64,000 nucleotides of DNA, taken from NCBI GenBank assembly GCA_021788095.1, contig JAJYLB010000013.1, positions 26,401-90,400 of the forward strand. Direction: 5' to 3'. A program made the translations under genes and the position numbers. A model generated the notes under the pieces. That model ran no database searches. It worked only from the letters and a program-made list of their open reading frames with translations, and had not been told where the DNA came from. Source of the DNA: Acidobacteriota bacterium. Its GTDB lineage: Bacteria > Acidobacteriota > Terriglobia > Acidiferrales > UBA7541. Positions 54,615 through 63,934 of the stretch are shown one piece after another (the first letter of the stretch is position 1; every line of letters starts with the position of its first letter).

Positions 54615-56096
54615 TCACTCGGCCAGGAGCCGCTTGACCGTTTCGTTCACCAGTTGGGGATTGGCCTGGCCGCGCGTCGCGCGCATCACCTGGCCCACGA
54701 AGAATTTCAGCACGCCTTCGTTGCCCGCGCGGTACTTGGCCACGTTGGCCGGCTCCCGCGCCACGATTTCGCGGACCACGCGTTCGATCTCGGCGGTGTC
54801 GCGGATTTGCCCCAGGCCTTCGGCGGCGATGATTTTCGACGCCGGCTCGCCCGTTTCGAACATCCGCGCCAGCACCTGCTTCCCGCTCGCCGCGGTGATT
54901 TCCCCGCGCTCGACTCGCGCGATGAGGGCGGCTAGCTCGGTGGCGGAGACGCGCTCGGCGGGCTTCGTCGCCCCGGTTTCCTTCAGCCGCCGCAACAGCT
55001 CTCCCTGAATCCAGTTCGAAGCCGATTTGGGAGCCGCGCCCGCCGCCGCGACCGCCTCGAAATAATCCGCCACGTCGCGGGAAGCGGCGAGCACCCGGGC
55101 GTCGTACCCGCTCACTCCGTATTGCGCCTCCAGGCGAGCCCGCTTCGCCGCGGGCAGCTCCGGCATGTCGCGAAGGATCTCTTCTTTCCACGCCTGGTCG
55201 ATCCGCACCGGCAGCAGGTCGGGTTCGGGGAAATAGCGGTAGTCGTGCGCGTGCTCCTTCGTGCGCATCGGCTCGGTGCGCCCGGCGGCGACGTTCCACA
55301 GGCGCGTTTCCTGCAGAACCGCGCCGCCCTGCTCGATCGTGGCGATTTGCCGCTCGATTTCGTACTCGAGGGCCCGCGCCAGGAAGCGGAAGGAGTTCAG
55401 GTTTTTGACTTCGGTTTTCGTTCCGAACCGCGCTTCGCCGCGCGGGCGCACGCTCACGTTGGCATCGCAGCGCAGCGAGCCTTCCTCCATGTTGCAGTCG
55501 CTCACGTCCAGGTATTCGAGCGTCAGCTTCAGCTCCTCGAGATAGGCCTGCGCCTCCGCCGGGCTCCGCAGGTCCGGCTCGGAGACGATTTCGGCCAAGG
55601 GCGTGCCGCAGCGGTTGTAATCGATGTAGGCGGCCCGGTCGGAATCCGGGAAACCCTCGTGCAGCGCCTTCGCGGCATCCTCCTCGAGGTGCAGGCGCGT
55701 GATGCCGATCCGCTTCCTGCGGCCTTCGAAATCGATCTCGAGCCATCCTTTCAAGGCCAGCGGCAGCTCGTACATCGAGATTTGATAGCCCTTCGGCAGG
55801 TCGGGATAGAAGTAGTTTTTCCGCGCGAAGCGCGACCGCTCCGCCACAGCCGCGTTCAGCCCGAGCGAAGCCCGCACCGCCAGTTCCACCGCCCGGCGGT
55901 TGATGGCCGGCAGCGAGCCGGGCAGGCCCAGGCAAACGGGGCAGACGTTCGTATTGGGCGGATCGCCAAAGCGCGTCGAGCAGGAACAGAACATCTTGCT
56001 GGCGGTCTTCAGTTGCACGTGCACTTCCAGACCGATGACCGCCTCGTAGCGCGCCAGGGTTTCCGCCGGAATTTCCGATTCCGCGGCTCGACTCAT
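54615..56096 (-). CDS. gatB: Asp-tRNA(Asn)/Glu-tRNA(Gln) amidotransferase subunit B
   Basis: GatB activates mischarged Glu-tRNA(Gln) or Asp-tRNA(Asn) for amidation. The protein (493 residues from the ATG at 56096) begins near [20 protein letters not shown] with the zinc cysteines in FCSCST and [14 protein letters not shown]. Further conserved parts are [28 protein letters not shown] and [10 protein letters not shown]. The C-terminal YqeY-like domain ends [16 protein letters not shown]. gatA and gatC are not in the window. A TGCTATAAT lies 12 bases before the start. Confidence 0.96.
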   Translation of the reverse strand: MSRAAESEIPAETLARYEAVIGLEVHVQLKTASKMFCSCSTRFGDPPNTNVCPVCLGLPGSLPAINRRAVELAVRASLGLNAAVAERSRFARKNYFYPDLPKGYQISMYELPLALKGWLEIDFEGRRKRIGITRLHLEEDAAKALHEGFPDSDRAAYIDYNRCGTPLAEIVSEPDLRSPAEAQAYLEELKLTLEYLDVSDCNMEEGSLRCDANVSVRPRGEARFGTKTEVKNLNSFRFLARALEYEIERQIATIEQGGAVLQETRLWNVAAGRTEPMRTKEHAHDYRYFPEPDLLPVRIDQAWKEEILRDMPELPAAKRARLEAQYGVSGYDARVLAASRDVADYFEAVAAAGAAPKSASNWIQGELLRRLKETGATKPAERVSATELAALIARVERGEITAASGKQVLARMFETGEPASKIIAAEGLGQIRDTAEIERVVREIVAREPANVAKYRAGNEGVLKFFVGQVMRATRGQANPQLVNETVKRLLAE

Positions 56097-56108
56097 GACG
56101 ATGGCCCG

Positions 56109-56117
56109 ATTATAGCA
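56109..56117 (-). promoter_or_regulatory. Extended -10 (TGCTATAAT) close to the gatB start
   Basis: On the minus strand TGCTATAAT ends 12 bases before the chosen gatB ATG, so a nearly leaderless transcript for gatB-bcp is likely. Confidence 0.5.
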
Positions 56118-56142
56118 TCGAGCCATCGAGCCTTTCGGGGCG

Positions 56143-58287
56143 TCAGCGGCCGCCGCCCCAGCGGTACCGCACGCCCACGCGGTAGCCCAGCCGCAGCGCC
56201 GGGTACCCCAGCGCGATTTGGTAATGGCGGTTCAAGACGTTGTCCGCGCGCGCGTAAGCAGTCGCCCCCGCGCCAAGCCGGTAGCTCGTTCCCAGATTCA
56301 CCACGAAGTAGCTTGGCACGCTGGTGAGCCCTAGCCCCAGGAAATCGCTGTCGGTGCGCCGGCCCACAAATTCGGCTTCCGCGTCCCAATCCATCCGCCG
56401 CGTCGAAACGTTGGCGAGGAAGTTCGCGGAATGCGGCGGACGGAGGAAGAGCCGGTTCCCAGGCAAAAGGCTCGGATCGAAGGCGTTCGGCGCGCTCAGA
56501 ACGAGCGTATCGTCATAGGTGTAGTTGCCGATGAGCGTCAGCCAGCGCCCAGGGCGCGCTTCGATCTGCGCGTTTCCGCCGAAGGCGCGCGACCGGTCGG
56601 TGTTGTAAAACGTTCCCGTGCCGTAAGGGCAAGCGGGTGTCACCGCGCCGAAGCCGAAACTGACCATGTCGTAGAACTCGTTCCGAAACCCGTCAATGCT
56701 CACCCGCACGCGGTCACCCGCCAGGATCTGGTCCACGCCCGCGTCGAGCGTTCGGCTGCGCTCGGGCCGCAGCCCGGCATTGCCGGGGAAGCAGGGATCG
56801 GCGGAAAACGATTGATCGAACGTCGGCTCCTTGATTCCCAGGCCGTAGGAAGCGTAGGCGTGGGTCGGCCCCCAATCCCGGCTGCCTTCGCGCACGACGA
56901 GTGAGAGTCCCAGGCGGGGCACCACGCGCGTGCCGAAACCGGCGTTGTCTTCCACACGCGCTCCCGCCACCGCCGTCAGTCGCCGCGTCGGCTGCACCCT
57001 CGCCTCGAGATATCCTGCCTGGTTGTTCCGCCGGGCGTGCGTCCCGCCGAAATAGCCGTTCTCCACCTCCGCCTCGTATCCGGCGGTGAGCCCGCCCTTG
57101 CCAAACAGATAGCTCGATTGCTCTTCGAAACCCGCGCGGTTGTATTCGTTTCGCGTGGTGTAGATCGGCGGATCGGTGTAGGTCTCGCCCAGATACGATT
57201 CGCTGGCCGCCAGGTGATGCCGCCAGCGCGAGCCGGTTTGGAAGTCCCAAGCCAGGTTCGCGGAGACGTTCTTGAGGGCGTCGTGCTGGTGGGGATCGTA
57301 AGGCAGGAAGAGCGTCTGCCCCGCGACGCCCGCGTCGCTCGCGCTCGAGCGCAAGGCGAGCCGGAGGGAGTTCGCGGGGCTGAAATGCCAGCCGAAATCC
57401 CCGGAAAGCGAATTGTCGCGGAAGCGATCGTTGGGTCCCTGCCCTTGCGTCGCGATCGAGTCGATTCCCGCCGAATAATCGAGCTTGCCGAGCAGCCCAC
57501 TCACGTCTCCGCCGGCATGCCAAGTCGAGAAATTCCCGCCGTCGGCGTGGAAATCGATTTCCGGCCGTCGCGTCGCGCCACGCCGCGTGAAAATCTGGAT
57601 CACACCCACCATGGCGTCCGAGCCGAAAAGCGCGCTCGTGGCTCCATGCACCACTTCGATCTTCTCGACGTTGTCCAGCGTGTAATTGGAGAAGTCGACG
57701 TTTCCTCCCGGCTCGTTTACCGGCGTGCCGTCCACCAGCACCTTAGTGAAATTCGAGTTGCCGCCGTCCATGAAGAGCGAAGTGATTCCCCCCTCCGGCC
57801 CCAGTTGCTCGAGGGAGAGGCCCGGCAGGCTGGCGAGCAGGGGAGCGAGCCATAGCTGGTGCCGCTGGCCGATCTCTCGCGCGGTCACAACGTCCACCAG
57901 GCCGGTGGCGTCGGCGAGGGGCAAGGGCTGGGCGCCGGCCGTCACCGTAACGGTGGCAGCGAGCGGCCGTAGCGGGAGCTGCGGACTCCAGCGGGCGGGC
58001 GCGCCGGCGGCGATTGCGATCGTGCGCGTCACAGCAGCGAAGGCCGTGTCCGCGATCCGCACCCGGTAGCGCCCGGGCGGCAGGGCCAGCGCGTAAGTCC
58101 CGTCGGCGCTTGTCGTCGTCTGATAATTCCCCGGCCCGTTGACTTCGCGCGCGCTCACTTGCGCTCCGGCAATCGGCGCGCCGCTCGGGTCGGCAATCCT
58201 TCCGGTGAGTTTTGCGGCGGTTGGCGCCGCGGAGCAGGACAGGCAAAACAGCAGGATTCCGGCGAATACCGCGAAGCGTGGAAGCAT
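56143..58287 (-). CDS. btuB: TonB-dependent cobalamin receptor (BtuB-like)
   Basis: The 714-residue outer-membrane protein has a signal peptide ([20 protein letters not shown]), a carboxypeptidase-regulatory-like domain (about 25-100, [20 protein letters not shown]), a plug with [20 protein letters not shown] and [20 protein letters not shown], and a beta-barrel ending in [14 protein letters not shown]. The regulatory-like domain before the plug is common in this kind of bacteria but not in E. coli BtuB. The cobalamin riboswitch directly upstream and the btuFCD genes beside it identify vitamin B12 as the likely cargo. The ATG at 58287 has an AGGAGG site. Confidence 0.9.
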   Translation of the reverse strand: MLPRFAVFAGILLFCLSCSAAPTAAKLTGRIADPSGAPIAGAQVSAREVNGPGNYQTTTSADGTYALALPPGRYRVRIADTAFAAVTRTIAIAAGAPARWSPQLPLRPLAATVTVTAGAQPLPLADATGLVDVVTAREIGQRHQLWLAPLLASLPGLSLEQLGPEGGITSLFMDGGNSNFTKVLVDGTPVNEPGGNVDFSNYTLDNVEKIEVVHGATSALFGSDAMVGVIQIFTRRGATRRPEIDFHADGGNFSTWHAGGDVSGLLGKLDYSAGIDSIATQGQGPNDRFRDNSLSGDFGWHFSPANSLRLALRSSASDAGVAGQTLFLPYDPHQHDALKNVSANLAWDFQTGSRWRHHLAASESYLGETYTDPPIYTTRNEYNRAGFEEQSSYLFGKGGLTAGYEAEVENGYFGGTHARRNNQAGYLEARVQPTRRLTAVAGARVEDNAGFGTRVVPRLGLSLVVREGSRDWGPTHAYASYGLGIKEPTFDQSFSADPCFPGNAGLRPERSRTLDAGVDQILAGDRVRVSIDGFRNEFYDMVSFGFGAVTPACPYGTGTFYNTDRSRAFGGNAQIEARPGRWLTLIGNYTYDDTLVLSAPNAFDPSLLPGNRLFLRPPHSANFLANVSTRRMDWDAEAEFVGRRTDSDFLGLGLTSVPSYFVVNLGTSYRLGAGATAYARADNVLNRHYQIALGYPALRLGYRVGVRYRWGGGR

Positions 58288-58293
58288 GAAGCG

Positions 58294-58317
58294 CCTCCTC
58301 TCTCGCCCGCGCGAGAG
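58294..58317 (-). promoter_or_regulatory. Hairpin abutting the btuB ribosome site
   Basis: CTCTCGC and GCGAGAG (58317-58311 and 58306-58300 on the minus strand) form a 7-bp stem with a 4-base loop directly before the ribosome site AGGAGG (58299-58294). It may be part of the riboswitch expression platform that hides or exposes the ribosome site. Confidence 0.4.
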
Positions 58318-58379
58318 TTGAAGGTTGTTCCGGGTCGTCCGCTCCCCCGAGTGAGCGGCAAGACTGCCGGAAAGCGGGC

Positions 58380-58560
58380 TTCGCCGGTCTCCTGACTTGG
58401 CGGCGTTTCGGCCCGAGGCGCCTTCCCGGCCCCCTAGGAGGCCAGTGGCGTCCGGGCATCTGCTCTCCGCCTTACAGTCGCGCGGCGGCGACGGCTTTTC
58501 ACCGTCTTCCCGTTCACGAAGCTCGCACGTGAATGTGCGCAACGCGTTCCGTGGGATTTA
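58380..58560 (-). ncRNA. Cobalamin riboswitch controlling btuB
   Basis: On the minus strand the order of conserved pieces is GGGAAGACGGTGAAAAGCCG, then CGCGACTGTAAGG, then GCCACTGG, and the B12 box AAGTCAGGAGACCGGCG (58398-58382). The box is about 95 bases before the btuB start. It lies between btuD and btuB on the same strand. No T-run terminator is seen between the box and btuB. Boundaries are approximate. Confidence 0.9.
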
Positions 58561-58628
58561 CGTCTCCGTTTCGGCGCGTCGCAGGTTGGCGTCAACGAAA
58601 CAGTCTCGGCCTTTCCGCGTTCGTCACT

Positions 58629-59480
58629 TCATTCGCGATGCACCTCCAAATGGATTCTCGGCCGGTTCCCCGGCCCGGGCTCGACGCGCAACGGCGCGCC
58701 AAATACCTCCCGCAGCAGCGCTTCCTGGAACACTTCCGTCGGCCGGCCGACGCCGAGGGCGCGGCCCGCGTGCAAAAGCACCGTGAGATCGGAGAATTCG
58801 GCCGCCAGTTCGAGTTCGTGCGTTACCACCACGATGGTCGAGTGGCCGGCGGTGGCGAGCGAGGCCAGTTGCCGCAAAAGCTCCACCTGCCCCCCGATGT
58901 CCAGATGGAGTGTGGGCTCGTCCAGCAGGAGCAAGAGCGGCTGCTGCGCCAGCGCCCGGGCCAGCACCACCCGCTGCTTCTCGCCCCCCGATAGCTCCTT
59001 CATCCAGCGCCCCGCCAAGTGCGCCGCGCCCACCTGCCCGAGCGAGCGCAGCGCCATGCCTAGATCGTCGTCGCTCGGCAGGCGCAACCCGTGGCCGTGC
59101 GCGTACCGGCCCTGAAGCACGAAATCGGTGGTGGTGAGCGGGAAAACGAGCGGGCTTTCCTGTTGCACCACTCCGATCCGGCGCGCGCGCGTGCGGGAAT
59201 CCAGCCGGCTTACCTCCGCGCCGTCAAGTTCGATGCGGCCGGCCAGGGGGCGGGCCACGCCCGAAAGCAGTTTCAAGAGCGTAGTCTTGCCGCTGGCATT
59301 CGGCCCGACGATCGTCACCAGTTCGCCGCGCCGCGCGCGGAAACTCACCGGCTCGAGCGTGAACAGCGGCTGGCGGCCGGCAGCATGGTAGCTGAAACTC
59401 ACCGCCTCGACGTCGAGCCGCGCCGGCTCCCCTCGCCAAGCGGCGGCTTCCGCGGGCGGCGGTGTGATCCTTGCGCTCAT
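58629..59480 (-). CDS. btuD: Cobalamin ABC transporter ATPase (BtuD-like)
   Basis: This is the ATPase of the B12 importer. The 283 residues contain Walker A VGPNASGKTTLLKLLSG (about 58-74), the Q-loop GVVQQESPLVFPLTT, the signature KELSGGEKQRVVLARALA and Walker B LLLLLDEPTLHLDIG. It belongs to the iron-siderophore/B12 group of ABC ATPases. Its start overlaps the btuC stop by four bases (ATGA). Assignment to B12 rests on the riboswitches and neighbours. Confidence 0.9.
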   Translation of the reverse strand: MSARITPPPAEAAAWRGEPARLDVEAVSFSYHAAGRQPLFTLEPVSFRARRGELVTIVGPNASGKTTLLKLLSGVARPLAGRIELDGAEVSRLDSRTRARRIGVVQQESPLVFPLTTTDFVLQGRYAHGHGLRLPSDDDLGMALRSLGQVGAAHLAGRWMKELSGGEKQRVVLARALAQQPLLLLLDEPTLHLDIGGQVELLRQLASLATAGHSTIVVVTHELELAAEFSDLTVLLHAGRALGVGRPTEVFQEALLREVFGAPLRVEPGPGNRPRIHLEVHRE

Positions 59481-60502
59481 CCCAGCTTTCTCCGCAGCAG
59501 ATAGATGAATACGGGCGCGCCCGCAATCGCCGTCATCGCGCCCACCGGAAGCTCCGTCGGCGCGACCACCGTGCGCGCCAGCGTATCCGCGACGATCAGC
59601 GCGATGGCGCCGCCCAGCGCCGAGGCCGGAATCAGCAGCCGGTAATCAGACCCGAAGAGCATCCGCATCACGTGCGGCACTAGCAGACCCACATACCCGA
59701 TCGCGCCGCTCACCGAGACCGCCAGCGCCGTCAGCAGCGATCCGCCCAAGTACACCACCAGCTTCACCCGGCGCACGTTCACGCCCAGGTGCATCGCTTC
59801 CTGCTCGCCGCCCGCCAGCAGATTCAAGTCCGCCGAAGTCGTGTATACCGCGCCAATCGTCAGCCACGTCACCAGCATCAGCCACCCCAGCCGCACGGGA
59901 AGCGGGGAAGACAAATCCCCCATCAGCCAGAAAGCCATGCCGCGCAGGTCGCGGCCCGGCAGCGACGTCATCAGAAACATGATCACCGCCGAGAAAAACG
60001 ACGCGCTGATCACTCCCGCCAGCAGCAGCGTGTAGGAATCGAGCTGGCCCCCGCGCCGGCCGAGAAAATAGACCGCGGCAACCGTTACCAGCGCTCCCGC
60101 GAATGCCGCGCCCATCGTCCCGAGCGTGGTTCGCGGCTGCGCCAGCAGCGCCAGGATCGCTCCAAGCGCCGCGCCGCTCGAAACTCCCAACACGTAGGGA
60201 TCGGCCAGCGGGTTCCGGAGGAGGGATTGAAATCCCGCTCCCGCCACCGAAAGCGCCGCTCCCACCAGCAACGCCAGCAGGACCCGCGGCAGCCGCAAGT
60301 CGAGCACGATCATGCGGCAGTCGCTCGTCATGGACGCGCTATGCCCCGTGGCCGCTTGCGCCAAACACGCGCCGATCTCGCGTGTGGGGATGGGCACCGG
60401 GCCCAGCCCCACCGCCACGACGCCTACCACAACCAGAATCATCGCCAGCAGCAGCGTCACCAACATCACCCGTCGCAGCGTCAGTGGCTTCCCCGCCGTC
60501 AT
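59477..60502 (-). CDS. btuC: Cobalamin ABC transporter permease (BtuC/FecCD family)
   Basis: The 341-residue permease has about nine to ten membrane helices. Typical segments are LRLPRVLLALLVGAALSVAG, FQSLLRNPLADPYVLGVSSG, FWLMGDLSSPLPVRLGWLML and SGAIGYVGLLVPHVMRMLFG. The ATG at 60502 has a GAGGAGGGAG site and overlaps the btuF stop by four bases (ATGA); btuD overlaps the other end in the same way, so btuFCD are translationally coupled. Confidence 0.93.
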   Translation of the reverse strand: MTAGKPLTLRRVMLVTLLLAMILVVVGVVAVGLGPVPIPTREIGACLAQAATGHSASMTSDCRMIVLDLRLPRVLLALLVGAALSVAGAGFQSLLRNPLADPYVLGVSSGAALGAILALLAQPRTTLGTMGAAFAGALVTVAAVYFLGRRGGQLDSYTLLLAGVISASFFSAVIMFLMTSLPGRDLRGMAFWLMGDLSSPLPVRLGWLMLVTWLTIGAVYTTSADLNLLAGGEQEAMHLGVNVRRVKLVVYLGGSLLTALAVSVSGAIGYVGLLVPHVMRMLFGSDYRLLIPASALGGAIALIVADTLARTVVAPTELPVGAMTAIAGAPVFIYLLRRKLG

Positions 60503-61557
60503 GTGCTCCCTCCTCGGCGCGGCTGGGCCGCGCTCCCCGTGCCAGCCCGGAAGTGGCGCGAGTATTCCCCGTCGCGCGCTTCGCCCCCTGCGTCGATTGG
60601 GGTATCGGCGCGAAAGGCGCCAGGATGCAGCTCCCGCGCGAGTTCCTCGATCGCACCTACCAGCGCCGGGCTCGGCCGGTTGATCGCGTCGCTCACTAGC
60701 ACCAAACGGCCCTTCCGCACCGCCTCGAGTTCGCGCCAGCCCGGCTGGCCCCCTAGCGCCTGGGCGATTGTGGCAGCGCTCATTGCGCCGGTGGCTGGAA
60801 AAATCAGCTCTTCCGGTTCGAGGTGTACGATTTCTTCCATGCTGACGTGCGGCCAATCTTCGTTCACGTCGATCACGGACTCCGCTCCCGCCCAGCGCAG
60901 CGCATCCGCGATAAACGTGTTCTTGCCCGTGGTAATCAGCGGGTCCTGCCAGACGACGAACAGCACCCGCTTCGGTTTCCGGCCTGCCAGCCGTTGGCGC
61001 AAGGCGTCGAGCCGCGCCTCGAGCCGGCTGGCGAGCCTGTCCCCTGCGCGCTGCGCGCCTACGAGTCCGGCAATCCGCCGAATGGTCTCGAGCATCCCTT
61101 CCACCGTGCGCGCGTCGGTCGCGTAGACAGGGATGTTGAGCCGGTCGAGCGAAGCGACGGTCTCCCAGCGGTTAATCGAGCCGTCCACGAGCACCAGGTC
61201 TGGACGGAGCGACACGATCTCTTCGATGCTCGGGTCAAGCGGCTCGCCCACACTCGGCTTCGCCGGGCTGCCCTTGGGAACATCGGAGTAGTCGGTGATG
61301 CCGGCGATCTGGCTGCCCGCGCCTACCGCGTAAAGAGTTTCGGTGACGCTGGGCGCGAGCGAGACCACGCGCCGCGCCACCATCGGCACCTCCACTCGGC
61401 GCCCGGCATCATCCACAACCGCGTGCCGCGCCGGCGGCGCCGAGACTTCCTGGCGCGCCGTTTTAAGGCGGCTTGTTTGCGCGCCCTGCTCAGCTCCAAG
61501 CATGGCCGCGCGCACCGGCCATCCCAGCGCCATCAGCGCGAGCGGCGCCAGCGCCAT
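60499..61557 (-). CDS. btuF: Cobalamin-binding periplasmic protein (BtuF-like)
   Basis: The protein delivers B12 to BtuCD. After a signal-like N-terminus, a binding domain has VPMVARRVVSLAPSVTETLY, AVGAGSQIAGITDYSDVP and EIVSLRPDLVLVDGSINRWE; the second lobe contains HVSMEEIVHLEPEELIFPAT. With the ATG at 61557 (GGAGGG site 5 bases upstream) it has 352 residues. A GTG at 61575 would add SRRAL-type basic residues and give a better signal peptide, so the start is uncertain. A ~20-residue Ala/Arg/Gly tail follows the second lobe. Confidence 0.88.
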   Translation of the reverse strand: MALAPLALMALGWPVRAAMLGAEQGAQTSRLKTARQEVSAPPARHAVVDDAGRRVEVPMVARRVVSLAPSVTETLYAVGAGSQIAGITDYSDVPKGSPAKPSVGEPLDPSIEEIVSLRPDLVLVDGSINRWETVASLDRLNIPVYATDARTVEGMLETIRRIAGLVGAQRAGDRLASRLEARLDALRQRLAGRKPKRVLFVVWQDPLITTGKNTFIADALRWAGAESVIDVNEDWPHVSMEEIVHLEPEELIFPATGAMSAATIAQALGGQPGWRELEAVRKGRLVLVSDAINRPSPALVGAIEELARELHPGAFRADTPIDAGGEARDGEYSRHFRAGTGSAAQPRRGGST

Positions 61558-61585
61558 CAGCGCCCTCCGCGACACAGTTCGGGTA

Positions 61586-61729
61586 GCACAGGCTTCAGAG
61601 TCTGTGTGGCAACTGAGGACGAAGCCCTCAGCGGCTAAAGCCGTGTCGATGGGCCAGGACTTTCGGCACGGCTGAAGCCGTGCCCTTTCGTAAAACCTGG
61701 GTTGCCACACAGACTCTTCAGCCTGCGGC
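61586..61729. repeat. Miniature inverted-repeat element in the btuF leader
   Basis: AGAGTCTGTGTGGCAAC (61597-61613) and its exact reverse complement GTTGCCACACAGACTCT (61701-61717) lie within longer imperfect ends (61586-61613, 61701-61729). The interior holds further palindromes: GGCACGGCTGAAGCCGTGCC (61665-61684) and CGGCTAAAGCCG (61632-61643). No gene is inside. It ends about 11 bases before the alternative btuF start. Confidence 0.6.
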
Positions 61730-61843
61730 CCTTGTGTTCCCCGGTGGAACGGAGCGGTCCCGCGGGGCGGGGCTGTGCCACTTCGCCGCTGGCTGAAGGC
61801 CGCGCCGTGCACGCATGAAATTCGCTTTGTGTTTGGAAGCGAC

Positions 61844-61873
61844 AAAAAAAGCCCCAAGGCGCGGAGTGGGGCT
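61844..61873 (-). terminator. Intrinsic terminator in the btuFCD leader (riboswitch platform)
   Basis: On the minus strand AGCCCCA and TGGGGCT form a 7-bp stem followed by TTTTTTT (61850-61844). It is about 50 bases after the B12 box and before btuF, so it probably ends transcription when cobalamin is bound. Confidence 0.75.
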
Positions 61874-61917
61874 CGTCGAGCCACACTCTTGGCCGCGAGA
61901 GTGTCAGCTCAGTACGG

Positions 61918-62158
61918 CTCGGGCAGGTCTCCTGGCTTTCGGCCTTCCGCTCGACAGCGCTCCTCAAGCGCGCCTAGCGAAATCGGGCGTTTCCGGCTCG
62001 CCCGCTTTCGGCGGACAAGCGGCCCTTCCGGCTCCCGCTCGGTGAGAGGGGCCTGCCGTGGGCGCCCCGGCGATGGGGCGGGAAACGCCGGCCGATTACA
62101 GTGGCGGGACCGCGGCCGATTTGCACGGCCTTCCCTTCACCCGATCCGGCTGATTCTT
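61918..62158 (-). ncRNA. Cobalamin riboswitch controlling btuFCD
   Basis: On the minus strand the conserved pieces are GGGTGAAGGGAAGGCCGTGC, then AAATCGGCCGCGGTCCCGCC followed by ACTGTAA, and the full-consensus B12 box AAGCCAGGAGACCTGCC (61938-61922). The element begins near the predicted transcription start and is followed by an intrinsic terminator. Boundaries are approximate. Confidence 0.93.
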
Positions 62159-62165
62159 CCTTCGG

Positions 62166-62195
62166 AGTGTAGGCACGCCCCGCTCCCGGTGTCAA
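62166..62195 (-). promoter_or_regulatory. Sigma-70 promoter for the riboswitch-btuFCD transcript
   Basis: On the minus strand TTGACA (62195-62190) and TACACT (62171-62166) are separated by 18 bases, immediately before the riboswitch. Confidence 0.65.
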
Positions 62196-62563
62196 TCTCG
62201 TAAGGGGATAGGAGACAGCGCGCCCGGAAACCGGCCCCCCTACCCCTTGTGGTGGGCGCGGGGTGGCCAGCGGACGGGCCAAGGCGTGGGGTACGGGCCG
62301 AAGGGGAGGGGAGCAGGGGGGACGGAGGAGGGTCGCCGAGCGGGTCCGGAAGGGTGGCGCTAGCCATTCCCCGGATCGAAGTACCAGTGTGCGGGGGGAG
62401 GGGGGCGCGACGGCGCGGGCGATCCGGAAGCGCGTAGGCAATGGCGGGCACGAGGACGAGCACGGGGGGCGAGGTGGGGAGATGGTTTTCTCCCCAGAGA
62501 AAGCGATGGAAAACGGGTGCGTTAAACATGGTAGAATCTGCATGATTTAATCGCTTCGGTGAC
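62196..62563. other. Gene-free G/C-skewed spacer
   Basis: About 370 bases with long G-rich runs on the plus strand and no supported gene, RNA or terminator. Base composition changes abruptly to AT-richer sequence from about 62500. Confidence 0.4.
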
Positions 62564-63007
62564 GTGAGAAACAACTTCCAGCGTGTTGGCTCGATTAGTA
62601 ATTCTCACGTAGGGAGAGAATTCGAGGAAGTGGTGCGGCAATTCTTTGCCGGGACAGGCATTTCGCTTGAGCGCGGATTCGTGGCTCCCGTTGGATTGAA
62701 AGTGAAGAAGTCCCACAAATTCGACCTGGGAAGCAAAACCCCGCCGATACTCGTTGAATGCAAGTCGTACACCTGGACAAGTGGCGGCAATTCTCCAAGC
62801 GGGAAAATCAGAGGATTGAACGAGGTGATGCTCTTGTTCAGTGTCGCCCCAGAGCACTATCGGAAAATACTTTTCTTACTGAAGCATTTAAGGAAGAACG
62901 TGAGCTTGGCCACCCACTATATCCAGACGCAGGGGCACCTGATCGGTTCTCGCGTTGAGATTTGGGAATTTGACGTCGATGCAAGGCAGGGCCAGCGGGT
63001 ATTCTAG
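62564..63007 (+). CDS. PD-(D/E)xK-type nuclease-fold protein, unknown system
   Basis: The 147-residue protein starts with a helix HVGREFEEVVRQFFAGTGI and has the nuclease-fold motif KFDLGSKTPPILVECKSYTW: an Asp, a spacer, then Glu-x-Lys. This pattern is found in restriction and repair nucleases, with the helix acting as the family's alpha-A. No other domain is seen. The gene is markedly AT-richer than the B12 locus and is followed by a small gene after 31 bases. The GTG start at 62564 lacks a strong ribosome site. Confidence 0.6.
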   Translation: MRNNFQRVGSISNSHVGREFEEVVRQFFAGTGISLERGFVAPVGLKVKKSHKFDLGSKTPPILVECKSYTWTSGGNSPSGKIRGLNEVMLLFSVAPEHYRKILFLLKHLRKNVSLATHYIQTQGHLIGSRVEIWEFDVDARQGQRVF

Positions 63008-63038
63008 AAATGAAGGGGCTGCAACGAAGGAAACGAGG

Positions 63039-63317
63039 ATGCCTATCGCTGAGGATTTCAAGCTTGAACTGCACCGCATGATGTTGGAAGCGATGAATGA
63101 GGGCAGAGCATCCGTGGAGATCAACGCTGGTGAGCTTCACAAGCGAATTGGTGATTATCCCAGTAGGAATCACAGAATGCCCGTCTGCTGCGCAGTTATG
63201 CGGCGCGCGCTTGCGCAAGACGCTGGTGATGTAATCCTAGAAGAACCACCAAGCGGGCAGGGGGCCAGTCTGACCATAAGGTATGTGCTGCCACGCCACG
63301 AACCGATTCCACATTAG
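63039..63317 (+). CDS. Small conserved-looking protein of unknown function
   Basis: The 92-residue protein begins MPIAEDFKLELHRMMLEAMN and contains GELHKRIGDYPSRNHRMPVC followed by CAVMRRAL, and SGQGASLTIRYVLPR. I recall proteins of this pattern next to nuclease-like genes but cannot name the family. The paired Cys (CC) and the His-Arg-Met-Pro stretch look functional. The ATG has a GAAGGAAACGAGG site; an earlier in-frame start would overlap the nuclease-fold gene. Probably the partner of that gene. Confidence 0.55.
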   Translation: MPIAEDFKLELHRMMLEAMNEGRASVEINAGELHKRIGDYPSRNHRMPVCCAVMRRALAQDAGDVILEEPPSGQGASLTIRYVLPRHEPIPH

Positions 63318-63392
63318 GTATGCACGGGCACTGCACGCCTGTCCTCTTAGACTGTGCCGACTCTTCGGGCAATTTCTCACAGCTTGCATGGA

Positions 63393-63934
63393 CTAGTCCC
63401 CGGCCATGGCTTCGGTCAGGAGTCGATGATTGTCGAGGTATTTCCTTCGGTTTATTTTGCGCCACTGGCGCCGCCAATCTTCCTCATGTTTGACGGAGTG
63501 TGGGTCATCCATGATCCATACAAACGGTCGTCGCCAACCTCGAACCCCCGGATTTATCCGACCCATTACGCGCTGAAGTTCCAGAGAAGGGACAATGAAA
63601 ATCTCGGGTGACCGTCTGGAGCCTTCCTGTAGGTCAACGAATGAGTAGAAGAACGCCCTACTCGGTTTTCCCTTGAGTGGCCAACTGACCTCCCACTCGC
63701 TGCGATTGTTCCGACGCTTACCCGAAAACGTGCGATGAGCCTTACGAGCCGTCTTGACCTGTATCGAGATTGATCTGCTGCCATCTGTTGTGGACACCAG
63801 CAAGTCGATCGAGGGGGACAACCCGCGTACCATTGCAACATTGAAGCCATGCGCGGCCAGCCAATACGCGGCGTAGTGCTCACCCGCTAACCTGAATAAT
63901 TCACGAATTTAAAATACGAAAAGCCTCTTTCATG
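63393..63934 (-). pseudogene. PD-(D/E)xK-like protein with N-terminal frameshift
   Basis: The frame 63393-63833 encodes 146 residues (MVRGLSPSIDLLVSTTDGSR, then ISIQVKTARKAHRTF). The motif IDLLV...IQVKT is a nuclease-fold pattern. Clear coding similarity continues upstream in frame (RELFRLAGEHYAAYWLAAHG) without a start codon until a TAA. An ATG at 63934 begins MKEAFRILN in the other frame; removing one T near 63905 would join the two. The gene is therefore either recently frameshifted or starts internally at 63833. It converges on the two genes before it. Confidence 0.45.
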
